Source: Paenibacillus sp. KS-LC4 (lineage in GTDB: Bacteria; Bacillota; Bacilli; Paenibacillales; Paenibacillaceae). Taken from it: DNA of 64,000 nucleotides. Positions 63,899-64,000 of this stretch are shown here, in pieces. Where the stretch lies: the NCBI RefSeq assembly GCF_036894955.1, contig NZ_CP145905.1, positions 999,501-1,063,500 on the forward strand. The letters run 5' to 3'. The notes beneath the pieces were generated by a model, which saw only the letters and a list, made by a program, of their open reading frames with translations, had not been told where the DNA came from and did not search any database. The translations under genes were made by a program, and so were the position numbers. Every line of letters starts with the position of its first letter. Position 1 is the first letter of the stretch.

Positions 63899-64000
63899 GT
63901 TGAACAGCTGATTGCGGTTGAACAATACCCAGACGACAGCAACGACGACGCCGAACGTAAGCATAACGGAAAGCCAGTGCTCGGTAAGCCATTCAATCCA
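63890..64000 (-). CDS. Small holin-like membrane toxin, partial (start beyond window)
   Basis: The minus strand reads to a stop at 63890-63892 with 36 visible residues ending SVMLTFGVVVAVVWVLFN then RNQLFNKN. It shares the MLTFG start of the hydrophobic helix and the LFN-x-N tail with the toxin at 5752-5841. The stop codon again lies inside a hairpin. The longer N-terminal part (WIEWLTEHWL) suggests a slightly larger family member. Start codon and promoter are out of view. Confidence 0.6.
   Translation of the reverse strand, partial: WIEWLTEHWLSVMLTFGVVVAVVWVLFNRNQLFNKN

Noticed and set aside
1..64000. CRISPR arrays, rRNA and tRNA genes
   Set aside because: No regularly spaced short repeats and no recognisable rRNA or tRNA sequence seen on reading both strands.

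Overview
The window looks like a chromosomal segment of a spore-forming, plant- or soil-associated Firmicute, most likely Paenibacillus. Evidence: the purEKBCSQLFMNHD operon in Bacillus order behind a guanine riboswitch, a LysM/GH18 YaaH-type protein, S-layer (SLH) and DUF5704-type surface proteins, strong AGGAGG ribosome binding sites, short holin-like toxin genes, and moderate-GC flanks. I saw no rRNA, tRNA or CRISPR array.

Left flank (1-13000). A partial glycoside hydrolase with an apiosidase-like/DUF5605 C-terminus is followed by a tight run of a fucose-isomerase-like enzyme, a transketolase split into two genes and an FGGY kinase. The set fits D-apiose use (isomerase, kinase, apulose-phosphate transketolase), an inference from context. 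Then come a 29-residue holin-like toxin with a candidate antisense RNA, a CcpA-type site before a TIM-barrel sugar isomerase, a MarR/MFS efflux pair, a LysM-GH18 protein, a 156-bp inverted-repeat element and a minus-strand protein of unknown function that looks like a polysaccharide-degrading enzyme.

Accessory island (about 13.5-42.1 kb). This AT-richer block is all on the plus strand. It starts with a type VII secretion (T7SS) ATPase EssC, a YukD/EsaB ubiquitin-like protein and a WXG100-like protein. These are interleaved with genes resembling a Tad/type IV pilus machine: SAF/CpaB-like, two degenerate CpaE-like ATPases, a CpaF/TadA ATPase, a fused TadB-TadC-like membrane protein, and pilin- or TadE/TadG-like single-pass proteins. 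A second WXG100 protein closes it. I see no EssB/YukC, EssA or EsaA/YueB. Polymorphic toxin modules follow: one intact effector with a pentapeptide-repeat immunity protein, an orphan cassette sharing a 680-bp direct repeat with it, and a third effector broken by a 634-bp deletion. Several downstream toxin and immunity genes carry apparent single-base frameshifts. SLH and DUF5704 surface proteins sit among them.

Right flank (42.2-64 kb). A DJ-1/PfpI protein is followed by the complete de novo purine operon with candidate PurR boxes, promoter, guanine riboswitch and attenuator. Then come two minus-strand exported or membrane proteins, a lipoprotein polysaccharide deacetylase, an FG-GAP lipoprotein, an OmpR/HisKA two-component pair and, at the edge, a second small toxin resembling the one near 5.8 kb.

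The most unusual feature is the T7SS-Tad composite operon at 13753-30465, with its toxin cassettes downstream.
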